Position numbers and translations under genes: made by a program | Assembly: GCA_016219185.1 (NCBI GenBank) | Contig: JACRBZ010000026.1 | Span: 1 to 64,000 of the forward strand | Length of the DNA: 64,000 bases | Direction of reading: 5' to 3' | Source: Deltaproteobacteria bacterium | Lineage (GTDB): Bacteria; Desulfobacterota; Desulfobacteria; Desulfobacterales; Desulfatirhabdiaceae | Notes under the pieces: generated by a model | What the model was told of the DNA's origin: nothing | Database searches by the model: none | What the model saw: the letters and a program-made list of their open reading frames with translations, nothing else | Shown: positions 27,096-35,896 of the stretch, piece by piece | Layout of the letters: each line of letters opens with the position of its first letter | Numbering within the stretch: the first letter of the stretch is position 1

Positions 27096-27124
27096 TTGAC
27101 ATTATCCAAACATAATACTATAAT
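27096..27124 (+). promoter_or_regulatory. Consensus sigma-70 promoter of trxA
   Basis: A perfect TTGACA (27096-27101) and a perfect TATAAT (27119-27124) are separated by 17 bp. A transcript would start near 27131, leaving a leader of about 34 nt before the trxA ATG with its AAAGGA ribosome site. This is the cleanest promoter in the window and implies strong constitutive expression. Confidence 0.9.
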
Positions 27125-27164
27125 CATTCATATTAATAAATCAATTTATGAAAGGAAGCAGGCT

Positions 27165-27494
27165 ATGGCAGAAAGCGTACTTGAAATTGATGATGGCCGT
27201 TTTGAAGCAGAAGTATTGCAGGAACAGACACCGGTGCTCGTGGATTTTTGGGCACCCTGGTGCGGGCCTTGCCGGGCTATCGGCCCTGTCGTGGAAGAGC
27301 TTGCCGTAAAATTCGGCGATAAAATCAAGTTCAAAAAATGCAATGTGGATGACAATCCCCTCACCCCATCCACGTATGGCATCAAATCCATTCCCACACT
27401 GATTTTCTTTAAAGGCGGAAAGGTATTCAAACAGGTTGTCGGTGTTGTCGCCAAATCCAAACTCGAAGAGATGATCAACAGTGTGCTGGCTTAA
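27165..27494 (+). CDS. trxA: Thioredoxin
   Basis: A 109-aa thioredoxin, the dithiol reductant for cytoplasmic proteins. The active site is FWAPWCGPCRAIGP (WCGPC near residues 34-38), and the cis-proline lies in SIPTLIFFKGG. The start at 27165 has AAAGGAAG about 9 nt upstream and gives the normal family length; in-frame upstream sequence overlaps the promoter. Monocistronic or followed by bamD after a 130-bp gap that contains a long-range inverted repeat. Confidence 0.97.
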   Translation: MAESVLEIDDGRFEAEVLQEQTPVLVDFWAPWCGPCRAIGPVVEELAVKFGDKIKFKKCNVDDNPLTPSTYGIKSIPTLIFFKGGKVFKQVVGVVAKSKLEEMINSVLA

Positions 27495-27538
27495 CGGAAA
27501 TGATCTTGTCGATCGTTTATTTTTTTCCTCTTCACGCT

Positions 27539-27601
27539 GTGAGCAGTAAACAAACTATATCAGATCATCAACGGTCCCGCCCGATGTTGGTTACTGCTCA
27601 C
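27539..27601. repeat. Inverted repeat between trxA and bamD
   Basis: An 11-bp perfect inverted repeat, GTGAGCAGTAA at 27539-27549 and TTACTGCTCAC at 27591-27601, with a 41-nt loop. It could form a large hairpin at the end of the trxA transcript or in the bamD leader. There is no U-run directly after it. Confidence 0.6.
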
Positions 27602-27624
27602 GCTTACCATCTGGTCATTCACCT

Positions 27625-28335
27625 ATGAAATACAAATTAATCTTGCCGGTTGTGGCGATGCTGCTGTTTTCGGGCTGCGCCTTGTTTCTTGATAATAAAA
27701 CAGATGAAAAGACCGCACAGGAACTTGTCAATGACGGGATGGAAGCATTCAACAATCAACGTTACCGCTCCGCCATCGAGTCATTCGACAAGCTCAAGGA
27801 CGGATATCCGTTCAGCAAATACGCCATTCTGGCCGAACTTAAAATTGCGGACGCACATTTTTATCTGAGAGAATACGAAGCTGCCATTACCGCGTATGAA
27901 TCTTTTGAAAATCTTCATCCCCGCAACGAGGCCACGCCTTATGTCATTTTTCAAAGAGGTATGAGCTACATCGAGCAATTGGAAACCATCGACCGGGATC
28001 AGACCTCGGCTAAAAAAGCCATTGAAACCTTCAACCGCCTCAAGAAGACATATCCGGCTTCAGAATACACGGCCCAAGCTGAAAACTATATTCGGATGTC
28101 CCTGAAAAACCTGGCCGGCCACGAATTCTACGTGGGCGAATTTTATTTCAAGAACAAGCATTATAAAGCAGCCGTGGTGCGGTTTAGAACCGTTGTTTCC
28201 AGTTATCCCGATGTGGGTCTCACCCAGAAAGCGCTGGAGTATATTGCCCGATGCGAAGCTGAACTGGCAAAAGAAGAAGCCGCGCCAGAAAAAAAAGTTT
28301 CATGGTGGCACTTGTGGAGGGCACCATCTTTCTAA
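27625..28335 (+). CDS. bamD: Outer membrane assembly lipoprotein BamD
   Basis: A 236-aa lipoprotein of the BAM complex that inserts beta-barrel proteins into the outer membrane. The signal peptide ends in the lipobox LFSGC (lipidated Cys about 19). Five TPR-like repeats follow, beginning AQELVNDGMEAFNNQRYRSA and FPFSKYA-type turns, with the YIRCEAELA-like last helix expected of BamD/ComL. Length and repeat layout match the family. The ribosome site is weak. Confidence 0.92.
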   Translation: MKYKLILPVVAMLLFSGCALFLDNKTDEKTAQELVNDGMEAFNNQRYRSAIESFDKLKDGYPFSKYAILAELKIADAHFYLREYEAAITAYESFENLHPRNEATPYVIFQRGMSYIEQLETIDRDQTSAKKAIETFNRLKKTYPASEYTAQAENYIRMSLKNLAGHEFYVGEFYFKNKHYKAAVVRFRTVVSSYPDVGLTQKALEYIARCEAELAKEEAAPEKKVSWWHLWRAPSF

Positions 28336-28543
28336 AGCGAACAACAAATTGAGACTGTTGTTATTTCTGGCCAGCGGATAAATTCCTTTACACCCGATTG
28401 ATTTTAAGATAAATATACTAATTCAGCTTGAGAATCGCCGAGAACGAATTATTCACGACCTTGCAGTCACCGGAGAAGCAAGACCCGGCTTCGGAAACCT
28501 TGCTTCGAACCTTGAGATTTCTAAGTAATACGGAGATACGATT

Positions 28544-28735
28544 ATGTCCATGATTTGTGAAATTTGCGGAAAGAAACCCATGATCGGCTGTAATGTCAGC
28601 CATGCACACAACATCACCAAACGTCGATTCAACCCGAACCTTCAACGGGTTCGTTCATTGAATAACGGCAGAGTTCAAAAGATCATGGTATGCACCAACT
28701 GCATAAAATCCGGGCGTATTGTAAAAGCCCCTTAA
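28544..28735 (+). CDS. rpmB: 50S ribosomal protein L28
   Basis: A 63-aa ribosomal protein with [19 protein letters not shown] at the N-terminus and [10 protein letters not shown] in the middle. Two cysteine pairs (CEIC and CTNC) identify the zinc-binding form of L28. It is preceded by GGAGA 8 nt from the ATG. Its stop overlaps by 4 bp the stop of the convergent rel gene, so there is no room for a separate terminator. Confidence 0.97.
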   Translation: MSMICEICGKKPMIGCNVSHAHNITKRRFNPNLQRVRSLNNGRVQKIMVCTNCIKSGRIVKAP

Positions 28736-30882
28736 TGATCAATGCGCTGAACGTCCTGGATAGCCTTTACCTTTCGAATCTCGGATAACAACCGGTTAAG
28801 ATGCTCGGTATTTCGAATCGCCAGTGTAAACAGGCTATCCACAATTTCATTCTCGCCGATTTTTGAATTTGCGCTGAGGATATTCGCCCCGTTCTTGCTG
28901 ATGGTCATTGCCAGATCCGCAAGCAGTCCCACCCGATCATAAGATTTCACATGAATTTTCACCGGATAGGTTTCCGTGATTGCCTCATCCCATTCCACAT
29001 CGATCTGCCGCTCCGGATTCATGGTCAACGCATTGATGCAGTTTGCCCGGTGAATCGTAACCCCAAAACCCCGGGTAATATATCCGGTAATGGCATCTCC
29101 GGGCACGGGGTCACAACACTTGCCGAACTTCACCAGAATATCGTCCAATCCCTTTACAATCACGCCACCGGTTTTTGACTTTTTCTTTCGAACCCTGCCG
29201 ATAATTTTATCCAGAAAAGATTCCTGAATCTCTTCCGGATCGGTTTTTACGGAAAATCTACGGGTAACTTGAAGGGGGGTTATCTTGCCATATCCCACGC
29301 TGGCGAACAGATCATCGACGGCCTTAAACCCAAAATGGGCAACCGCCTCATCCATTTCCGATGTCTTGACCAATTCATTGAAATTAAGCCGATGTTTTCG
29401 AAACGCCTTGTCGCACATTTCGCGGCCAAGACTGATGCTGCGATCTTTTTCCTGAGCCCGAACCCATTGCTGGATTTTGGAACGTGCCTTGACGGTTTTG
29501 ACAAAGCCGAGCCAGTCCTTACTGGGAAAATGGTTTTTGGTGGTGATGATTTCAACACTGTCGCCGGTTGTCAACTGATACTGGAGCGGCACGATCCTGC
29601 TGTTGATCTTGGCGCCGGTACATTGGTTGCCCACCTCCGTGTGGATCATATAGGCAAAATCAACCGGGGTCGCCCCTTTGGGGAGGGCTTTGACCTCCCC
29701 TCGCGGCGTGAACACATAAACATCGTCCGGAAACAGATCCAGGCGGACATTTTCCATGAACTCGTTGGGATTGCGAATATTTTGCTGATTTTCGATCAGG
29801 TTTTGAATCCAGGCAAACTGCCGGGTAACGGCCGCATCGGCTTTCCGACCTTCCTTGTAGCTCCAATGCGCGGCAATGCCGACCTTGGCCACCTTGTCCA
29901 TCTCCCAGGTCCGGATCTGAATCTCGATCCGCTTGCCTTCCGGGCCGATGACCGTGGTATGGAGGGATTGATACATATTGGGCTTGGGTCGCCCGATATA
30001 GTCCTTGATCTTGGAGTCGATCGGCTTCCACAAACTATGAATCAGCCCCAGGGCCGCATAGCACTGGGTGACGTTGTCCAAAATAATTCTGAACGCGATG
30101 ATATCGTAGATTTCTTCAAAAGGCAGGGACTGCTTGATCATTTTCTGGCGGATGCTGAGCAGGTTTTTATACCTTCCCATTACCTGACATTTCAGGCTGT
30201 TCTCCGCCATGATCCCACGGATCAGCACCTTGACTTTTTCGATGTAGGTTTCCCGTTCAATCATATCCTTGCTGAGCAGATACTTGATATTCTCATAATC
30301 TTCGGGCTGAAGATACCGAAACGACATGTCCTCCAGTTCGTTTTTTATCCAGTATATGCCCAGGCGGGATGCGATCGGTGCATAAATGTCGAGGGTTTCC
30401 TGGGCAATTTCCTGCTTTCGTTTCTCGCTTTTATGATATTGCAGGGTTCGCATGTTGTGAATCCGGTCCGCCAGCTTAATGAGAATGACCCGGATATCAT
30501 CGGCCATGGCCAGAAGCATTTTTCGGATGCTTTCCGCCTGTCTGGCCTGCGAACTGTCAAAGGTCACCGAACTCAGCTTGGTGACGCCGGACACGATATG
30601 AACCACTTCCGGACCAAAAATTTCCTCAATTTCCTCGGGCGTGGCATGGGTATCCTCAATGACATCGTGAAGCAGGCCGGCCGCTATGCTGACAGGATCC
30701 AGATTCATGTCCGCCAGAATGCCGGCCACCTCCAGCGGGTGGGAAAGATAGGGCTCCCCGCTTAGCCGCACCTGACCGTCATGCACCCTCGCGGAGTACA
30801 CATATGCCCGCTCAACCAGGCCGGTGTCCGCTCCAGGGTCATAATCAGTAATCTTGTCCAGAATATCGTTGATCCGAATCAT
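28732..30882 (-). CDS. Bifunctional (p)ppGpp synthetase/hydrolase, RelA/SpoT family
   Basis: A 716-aa stringent-response enzyme making and degrading (p)ppGpp. The N-terminal HD hydrolase domain keeps the catalytic elements ([10 protein letters not shown] and LLHDVIEDT near residues 47-80), so hydrolysis should be active. The synthetase domain contains [10 protein letters not shown] and [14 protein letters not shown]; the TGS domain starts [16 protein letters not shown] near 393, followed by a cysteine-containing zinc-finger-type segment ([12 protein letters not shown]) and a C-terminal ACT domain. With one such gene in view it is probably the long Rel type. Its leader is formed by a half copy of a MITE-like repeat. 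It is convergent with rpmB. Confidence 0.95.
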   Translation of the reverse strand: MIRINDILDKITDYDPGADTGLVERAYVYSARVHDGQVRLSGEPYLSHPLEVAGILADMNLDPVSIAAGLLHDVIEDTHATPEEIEEIFGPEVVHIVSGVTKLSSVTFDSSQARQAESIRKMLLAMADDIRVILIKLADRIHNMRTLQYHKSEKRKQEIAQETLDIYAPIASRLGIYWIKNELEDMSFRYLQPEDYENIKYLLSKDMIERETYIEKVKVLIRGIMAENSLKCQVMGRYKNLLSIRQKMIKQSLPFEEIYDIIAFRIILDNVTQCYAALGLIHSLWKPIDSKIKDYIGRPKPNMYQSLHTTVIGPEGKRIEIQIRTWEMDKVAKVGIAAHWSYKEGRKADAAVTRQFAWIQNLIENQQNIRNPNEFMENVRLDLFPDDVYVFTPRGEVKALPKGATPVDFAYMIHTEVGNQCTGAKINSRIVPLQYQLTTGDSVEIITTKNHFPSKDWLGFVKTVKARSKIQQWVRAQEKDRSISLGREMCDKAFRKHRLNFNELVKTSEMDEAVAHFGFKAVDDLFASVGYGKITPLQVTRRFSVKTDPEEIQESFLDKIIGRVRKKKSKTGGVIVKGLDDILVKFGKCCDPVPGDAITGYITRGFGVTIHRANCINALTMNPERQIDVEWDEAITETYPVKIHVKSYDRVGLLADLAMTISKNGANILSANSKIGENEIVDSLFTLAIRNTEHLNRLLSEIRKVKAIQDVQRIDH

Positions 30883-30885
30883 GCT

Positions 30886-30930
30886 TGCTTACTTTGCCAT
30901 CCCATGCTTTGACCTTTTACGGGTTCATCT
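30886..30930. repeat. Half copy of the MITE-like repeat in the rel leader
   Basis: The bases TTACTTTGCCATCCC, TTTGACCTTTTAC and GTTCATC closely parallel the right end of the element at 22022-22174. The left half is absent. The terminal inverted repeat points away from rel, and the segment ends within a few bases of the rel start codon, so any promoter or leader structure for rel must include it or lie in the short gap towards proS. Confidence 0.6.
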
Positions 30931-30952
30931 TTGTTGATAAACGCAAAAAACC

Positions 30953-32473
30953 TTAATAAGCCTTGGCAAAGACCACCCTTTGCCCGCTTGGAGCGCTGCA
31001 GCAGACACACCGGCCTTCTTCGGGCTTGCTGTCAAAAGGAATGCAACGAATGGTCACGCTGAGATCCTCCTTGATGGCTGCCTCGCAAGCCGGGGACCCG
31101 CACCAGTGAGACATGGCAAAACCACCATGAATTTCCGGTTTTTCCAGATTTTTTGCCGTAAAAAAATCATAAAAATCCGTTTTGTCGTCAATTTTCCGGG
31201 TATGTTCATCTCTGAAATTAAGGGCCCGCTCATAAAGCACCAATTGGATTTCATCCAGAATCTGGGGAATTTCCGCCAGAAACTGCGCGCGGGTCATCGA
31301 CACTTTCTCCTTGTGGCTTTTGTCCCGGCGGGCAAAAACCACGGAATTTTCCGCCATGTCCCGGGGACCGATTTCAACACGAATGGGAATCCCCTTGCGG
31401 ATCCAGTCCCAGCCCCTGGCCCCGCCGATATCCCTGTCATCGATTTCCACCTGAATTCTGCGGTGGTGATAGTCCAGATCTCTCAATTTGGAAGCCAGGC
31501 GCTGGGTATAGGACATGATATCCGCACGCTCATCGGCATTTCGGATAATCGGCAGCAGCACCACATGGGCAGAGGCGATCATCGGCGGAAGGATGACCCC
31601 GTCATCATCCCCGTGGGTCATGATAACGCCGCCGATCATCCGAGTTGACGCCCCCCAGGACGTTGTCCATCCGTATTCCTCGGTTTCTTCCCGGGTCTGA
31701 TATTTGATTTGAGAAGCTTTTGCAAAATTCTGCCCCAGAAAATGGGAAGTTCCGGCCTGAAGCGCTTTTCGATCCTGCATCATGGCCTCGATGCAAAGGG
31801 TTTCAACCGCCCCCGGAAAGGTTTCGGCAAGGCTCTTTTTGCCTCGAATCACGGGCATGGCCAGATACTCTTCCACAAATTTTGCGTAAATATCCAGCAT
31901 CATCTGGGTTCGTTCATAGGCATCCTCGGAAGTGGCATGCACCGTATGGCCTTCCTGCCACAGGAACTCGCTGGTTCGCAGAAAAATGCGGGTTCGCATT
32001 TCCCAGCGCACCACGTTCCCCCACTGATTCAGCAGCATGGGAAGATCGCGATAACTGCTGATCCATTTGGAAAAGGCATCGCCGATGATGGTTTCAGAGG
32101 TTGGCCGAACCACCAGCGGTTCGGTGAGTTTTCCGGCCGGAACAAGTTCGCCGCCAGGCCCTTTTTCCAGCCGATGATGGGTTACCACCGCGCATTCCTT
32201 GGCAAACCCCTCGACATGGTCCGCTTCCTTCTGGAGAAAGCTGAGCGGAATGAACAACGGAAAATAGGCGTTTTTTACCCCGGTTTCCTTAAACATGTCG
32301 TCCAGCACCCGCATCATGTTTTCCCACAAGGCATACCCCCAGGGTTTAATCACCATACAGCCCCTTACCGGGGAGTTTTCAGCCATTTCAGATGCCTTGA
32401 CCACCTGCTGGTACCACTCCGGATAATCTTCCGACCGTGTCGGCGTGATTGCCGTCTTTTCTTTTTTTGCCAT
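30953..32473 (-). CDS. proS: Prolyl-tRNA synthetase, archaeal/eukaryotic type
   Basis: Class II aminoacyl-tRNA synthetase of about 506 aa charging tRNA-Pro. It is the short form without the bacterial editing insertion. Motif 2 is around RWEMRTRIFLRTSEFLWQEGH and motif 3 around GGVIMTHGDDDGVILPP. The C-terminal zinc domain has Cys in HWCGSPACEAA and RCVCC. The ATG at 32473 is preferred over 32479 because AGAGG is 6 nt upstream. Such ProS3-type enzymes occur in several anaerobic bacterial lineages, presumably by ancient transfer. It lies between rel and ispG, all on the minus strand. Confidence 0.95.
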   Translation of the reverse strand: MAKKEKTAITPTRSEDYPEWYQQVVKASEMAENSPVRGCMVIKPWGYALWENMMRVLDDMFKETGVKNAYFPLFIPLSFLQKEADHVEGFAKECAVVTHHRLEKGPGGELVPAGKLTEPLVVRPTSETIIGDAFSKWISSYRDLPMLLNQWGNVVRWEMRTRIFLRTSEFLWQEGHTVHATSEDAYERTQMMLDIYAKFVEEYLAMPVIRGKKSLAETFPGAVETLCIEAMMQDRKALQAGTSHFLGQNFAKASQIKYQTREETEEYGWTTSWGASTRMIGGVIMTHGDDDGVILPPMIASAHVVLLPIIRNADERADIMSYTQRLASKLRDLDYHHRRIQVEIDDRDIGGARGWDWIRKGIPIRVEIGPRDMAENSVVFARRDKSHKEKVSMTRAQFLAEIPQILDEIQLVLYERALNFRDEHTRKIDDKTDFYDFFTAKNLEKPEIHGGFAMSHWCGSPACEAAIKEDLSVTIRCIPFDSKPEEGRCVCCSAPSGQRVVFAKAY

Positions 32474-32553
32474 AATCATCCTCTCTGTATCATTCGTATG
32501 AAAGCGTTGCGTTTTAAGTCAATGGGCCGATGATTTTCCTCTGACCTTTCCCC

Positions 32554-33681
32554 TTAATCTCCCCCGTTTTCAGAAGGAGGGAATCGCACCTTCCGGGTTG
32601 GCATTGCAGGATCACCCGGCGTCATGCCGGCGATTTCTTTCAGCAGCACCTCTACCAGTTTTTCCTGGGGCAACTGCTGGATCACCTTCCCCTGCTTGAA
32701 CAAAATACCGGTTCCGTCGCCGCCGGCAATTCCGATGTCCGCTTCGCGGGCTTCGCCGGGACCATTGACCACGCACCCCATAATCGCAATTTTAATATCC
32801 ATCCTGCTGGCCGACAATGCGTTTTCAACCTGTTCCACGGTATCGAAAAGATTAAATCTGCACCTGCCACAGGTCGGGCAGGAGATGATCTCCGGGCCCC
32901 TTCGGCGGATATTGAGGGCTTTGAGTATTTCATAGCCGGTTCGAATCTCTTCCACCGGATCCCGGGTCAGCGACACCCGAAGCGTGTCTCCGATACCTTC
33001 ATACAGCAGCATGCCGATGCCGAGAGCGGACTTGACGATTCCCGAATACAACGAACCGGCTTCCGTCACCCCGACATGCAGGGGCAGATCGGTTTTTTCC
33101 GAGAGAAGCCGGTAAGCTTCCAGGGTCCGATGGACATCGGATGCCTTGATGGATACTTTCATCTCATGAAAATCCATGGAACGAAGCATTTCGATATGCC
33201 GAAGCGCGCTTTCAACCATTGCTTGTGCATTGACGCCGTGATATTTTTTTACTATATCTTTTTCCAGTGATCCGGAATTCACGCCGATTCGGATGGGAAT
33301 CTGACAAGATTTGGCACAACCGACAACCGCCTGAATTTTTTTTGGGCTGCCGATATTGCCGGGATTGATGCGAAGACCGTCCGCTCCTGCCTTTGCGGCA
33401 GCAATGGCCAGACGGTAATCAAAATGAATATCGCCTATCAGCGGGATGGCGATCTGTTTTTTGATGGCGGAAATCGCCCTGGCTGCTTCCATGTCCGGAA
33501 CAGCCACCCGAACGATCTCACAACCCGCCGCTTCCAACCGACGAATCTGCGACACCGTGGCCGGAATATCCTGGGTGAACGTATTGGTCATGGATTGAAC
33601 GGCTATTGGCGCCATGCCGCCAATTTTTACGGATCCCACGCGAATCTGCCGGGTGGGCTTACGCTGGATGGGGAATATCAT
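32554..33681 (-). CDS. ispG: 4-hydroxy-3-methylbut-2-enyl diphosphate synthase (flavodoxin/ferredoxin)
   Basis: A 375-aa iron-sulfur enzyme of the MEP isoprenoid pathway, reducing MEcPP to HMBPP. The N-terminal TIM-barrel begins RQIRVGSVKIGGMAPIAVQS; the [4Fe-4S] ligands are in ISCPTCGRC and in the later MGCVVNGPGEA. Length is as in E. coli GcpE. Located 74 bp downstream-side of proS on the same strand; they may be co-transcribed (ispG first, proS second). Confidence 0.97.
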   Translation of the reverse strand: MIFPIQRKPTRQIRVGSVKIGGMAPIAVQSMTNTFTQDIPATVSQIRRLEAAGCEIVRVAVPDMEAARAISAIKKQIAIPLIGDIHFDYRLAIAAAKAGADGLRINPGNIGSPKKIQAVVGCAKSCQIPIRIGVNSGSLEKDIVKKYHGVNAQAMVESALRHIEMLRSMDFHEMKVSIKASDVHRTLEAYRLLSEKTDLPLHVGVTEAGSLYSGIVKSALGIGMLLYEGIGDTLRVSLTRDPVEEIRTGYEILKALNIRRRGPEIISCPTCGRCRFNLFDTVEQVENALSASRMDIKIAIMGCVVNGPGEAREADIGIAGGDGTGILFKQGKVIQQLPQEKLVEVLLKEIAGMTPGDPAMPTRKVRFPPSENGGD

Positions 33682-33809
33682 AAATCCATCATGTTATAGG
33701 AATGAACGAAAACCAAAACGCATGCAACCAAACGACATGCATCATTTTTCATACTTCAATTTTTCATGAAAAACAAATACAAATCGCAACCCGCAAGGAG
33801 AATCTCATT

Positions 33810-34226
33810 ATGAAGCCTGATAACAAGCCCGATACCGCCGAAGATCCCCCCCTCCGCATTCAGCAGGCCATATCCCAACAAGCCATCGATCGGAAGCTCG
33901 GCTGCGTTGCCGCCTTTGAAATCGCGGCAAAACTGAACGTTTCCCCCAAAGCCATCGGCCGGGCAATGGACCAGATGAATTATCGTATCATCCATTGTCA
34001 GCTCGGCTTGTTTGGGCACAGCCCTGAAAAAAAAATCGTGATTCCCGAAAAGAATGTTCGCCCCGAGCTGAAGGTGGCCATTGAAACAGCAGCGAAAGAC
34101 GGCAGGCTCTCCTGCCTGAAGGCATGGGACATTGCCGCACAACTTCGGATTCCAAAGATTGTGGTCAGCAATGCCTGCGAAGGTCTGGGATTGAAAATCA
34201 AGCCCTGCCAACTGGGAGCATTCTAA
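33810..34226 (+). CDS. Unrecognised protein with two tandem HTH-like repeats
   Basis: A 138-aa protein I cannot place in a named family. The start at 33810 has AAGGAG 10 nt upstream; an upstream in-frame extension is non-coding-like. The body is two copies of one module of about 50-55 residues: LGCVAAFEIAAKLNVSP then MNYRIIHCQLGLFG, and LSCLKAWDIAAQLRIPK then LGLKIKPCQLGAF. Each starts with a Cys-containing helix followed by an AA-L helix pair resembling a helix-turn-helix and ends with CQLG(L/A)F. Four cysteines at equivalent positions (two per module) could bind metal or form redox pairs. The next gene (hdrB) is convergent, 29 bp away. A small regulator sensing redox or a metal is plausible but unproven. 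Confidence 0.8.
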   Translation: MKPDNKPDTAEDPPLRIQQAISQQAIDRKLGCVAAFEIAAKLNVSPKAIGRAMDQMNYRIIHCQLGLFGHSPEKKIVIPEKNVRPELKVAIETAAKDGRLSCLKAWDIAAQLRIPKIVVSNACEGLGLKIKPCQLGAF

Positions 34227-34255
34227 GTATTGACAGGAAACGAGTTGATTTTTCT

Positions 34256-35116
34256 TTAATAGGTAATCAGCCCCCTTGATTTCAGCAAGGGGGCTGGATC
34301 AATGAGATGACGGGCAAACCAGTCGGTTTTCGGTCGGATTTGAAAAGCCAGGGACAGGATTTCAGAGAAGTGAAAAATCGGAATTTTCTTTTTTAGCGTG
34401 CACCGGATCTCAAGGTTCAAGTGGCACATGGCGCATGCCGTAACCACGCATTCGGCTCCGGAATCCATGGCATTTTGAACGATCTGGTTTACCATGGGTT
34501 CCACCACATCGGGTCTTGCCACCGATAAAAAAGTGCCGCAGCACCTGGATGCATAATTCCAGGTCACGGGGCTGGCCCCATAGGCGGAAAGGAGTTTTTC
34601 CATCAAACCCTGATAGTTTTTTTCATGGCGCATCTCTGGGGGCCTTGCAAGCATGCACCCGTAATAAGGAACAAATTTCAGTCCATTCAGCGTCAAATCC
34701 GGAAGCACATTGTTTTTCTCAACCATCAGCTCAAAAAAATGCATGATTCTCAGATCCGGATCCACCGGCCGGCCCCAGCGCGCTTCATAGCCTGCCCTGG
34801 CTGATGCATCCGTTAATAAACGCCGATGGGCCTGCTTGAGGTGCAGGATGCAACTTGGGCAGGCGACCAGCAGGGGCCTGAAGATTTCTTGGCCCTTTGG
34901 CACCAAAGACAGATTTCGGCAGCATAACTGAAATCCGATCTCTGATTTGATGCCGTGAGCAGAAGAACTGCCGCAGCAATTCCAGTCCTCCAGTTCGACG
35001 AGGCGGTATCCCATATGTCTGCAGACCTCGATCAGGGATTGGTTGTTCTCCTTTGCGGTCGTTACCAGGGAACAGCCGGGGAAATAGGAGATGTCAATGA
35101 GTTTAGAAATCTTCAT
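34256..35116 (-). CDS. Heterodisulfide reductase subunit B-like protein
   Basis: A 286-aa protein with two cysteine-rich CCG domains. The first runs from YFPGCSL through WNCCGSS to CPSC; the second from YYGCML through SRCCGTF to CAMCHLN. In HdrB these ligate two non-cubane [4Fe-4S] clusters that reduce a disulfide. The start overlaps the end of the HdrC-like gene by 14 bp, so the two are translationally coupled. No hdrA, mvhD or flavin subunit is next to them, so the electron input and the disulfide are unknown; sulfate reducers often have such orphan HdrBC pairs or link them to membrane or electron-bifurcating partners encoded elsewhere. Confidence 0.88.
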   Translation of the reverse strand: MKISKLIDISYFPGCSLVTTAKENNQSLIEVCRHMGYRLVELEDWNCCGSSSAHGIKSEIGFQLCCRNLSLVPKGQEIFRPLLVACPSCILHLKQAHRRLLTDASARAGYEARWGRPVDPDLRIMHFFELMVEKNNVLPDLTLNGLKFVPYYGCMLARPPEMRHEKNYQGLMEKLLSAYGASPVTWNYASRCCGTFLSVARPDVVEPMVNQIVQNAMDSGAECVVTACAMCHLNLEIRCTLKKKIPIFHFSEILSLAFQIRPKTDWFARHLIDPAPLLKSRGLITY

Positions 35117-35702
35117 TGTTTTTATCCTGTGCCGTTCGATCTTTGGCCGAAAACAATTTTCGAACCTGCATTTTGTTAATGATTTTTGACGGCCGCAAAT
35201 CCAGTTTGCGCTTGGCCAGCATCCTTAACCCCATGTCCATATCCGAAAAAAAATCCCGCTGCCGCAGTTTATATCGTATCATGATTTCCAGCTTATGGGT
35301 GCGGCCGTATCGGCGTATTGAATTTAAAACTTCCTGATGGAAATTGAATATGCCAGGCTCTGCGATTCGAACGCCTTCTTCAATCGCCATTTCCCGAAGC
35401 GCGCTCATAACGGCCGCGATATCGATCGCCATCGGACAGGCGGTGGAACAAGTGTTGCATCCCATGCAAAGCCAGATGTCCGAACTCTCGAGAACCTCGG
35501 ACTTCAAACCATACTGAACCAGGCGAATGACGCCATTGGGCCGATAGGTCATGGCCTGGGAAACGGGACAACCGCTGCCACAGCTCTGGCAATGAAAACA
35601 GCGTCTGAAATTCTCTCCGGATCGGCGAACCACCGCTTCACAAAAATTGACGTTTGGTTGGAAAGAACGATTTTCGGATGTTCTGGATGGATTTATTTTC
35701 AT
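35103..35702 (-). CDS. Heterodisulfide reductase subunit C-like ferredoxin protein
   Basis: A protein of about 199 aa with two [4Fe-4S] motifs: RCFHCQSCGSGCP (near residue 35) and LCMGCNTCSTACP (near 80). The rest is helical, as in HdrC. The start at 35702 (MKINPSRTSEN) is preferred but the ribosome site is weak and an ATG at 35714 is possible. It is followed by the HdrB-like gene with overlap. A 14-bp FNR/CRP-type palindrome lies 38 bp upstream, suggesting redox or anaerobic control. Confidence 0.88.
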   Translation of the reverse strand: MKINPSRTSENRSFQPNVNFCEAVVRRSGENFRRCFHCQSCGSGCPVSQAMTYRPNGVIRLVQYGLKSEVLESSDIWLCMGCNTCSTACPMAIDIAAVMSALREMAIEEGVRIAEPGIFNFHQEVLNSIRRYGRTHKLEIMIRYKLRQRDFFSDMDMGLRMLAKRKLDLRPSKIINKMQVRKLFSAKDRTAQDKNNEDF

Positions 35703-35739
35703 GGTTATAATCATTATCACGAACAGCAACCGTCGCACA

Positions 35740-35753
35740 TTGACTTAAGTCAA
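35740..35753. promoter_or_regulatory. Palindrome TTGACTTAAGTCAA, candidate FNR/CRP-family site
   Basis: A perfect 14-bp palindrome in the divergent gap between the hdrC-like gene (minus) and the kinase-like gene (plus). It has the half-site spacing of FNR-type boxes (TTGAT-N4-ATCAA) with C/G at the inner position, as in sites of FNR/HcpR-like regulators. Its position 37 nt from the hdrC start and about 145 nt from the kinase start could serve either gene. Confidence 0.55.
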
Positions 35754-35896
35754 GCTCCTTTACGGGAAAATCACTTGATGTTTAATGTATGGCATTATAT
35801 CATTTTTTCAATATGCCCGAGTCACCCCTGGTTCGGTATGGAAGTACCCCCGTCAGAATCGGCGGCTTCCCATGATAAAACTTCGAGGGAGTGAGT

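Noticed and set aside
29269..30765. Long plus-strand open frame of 498 codons
   Set aside because: Antisense to the rel gene, whose domains are all identifiable.
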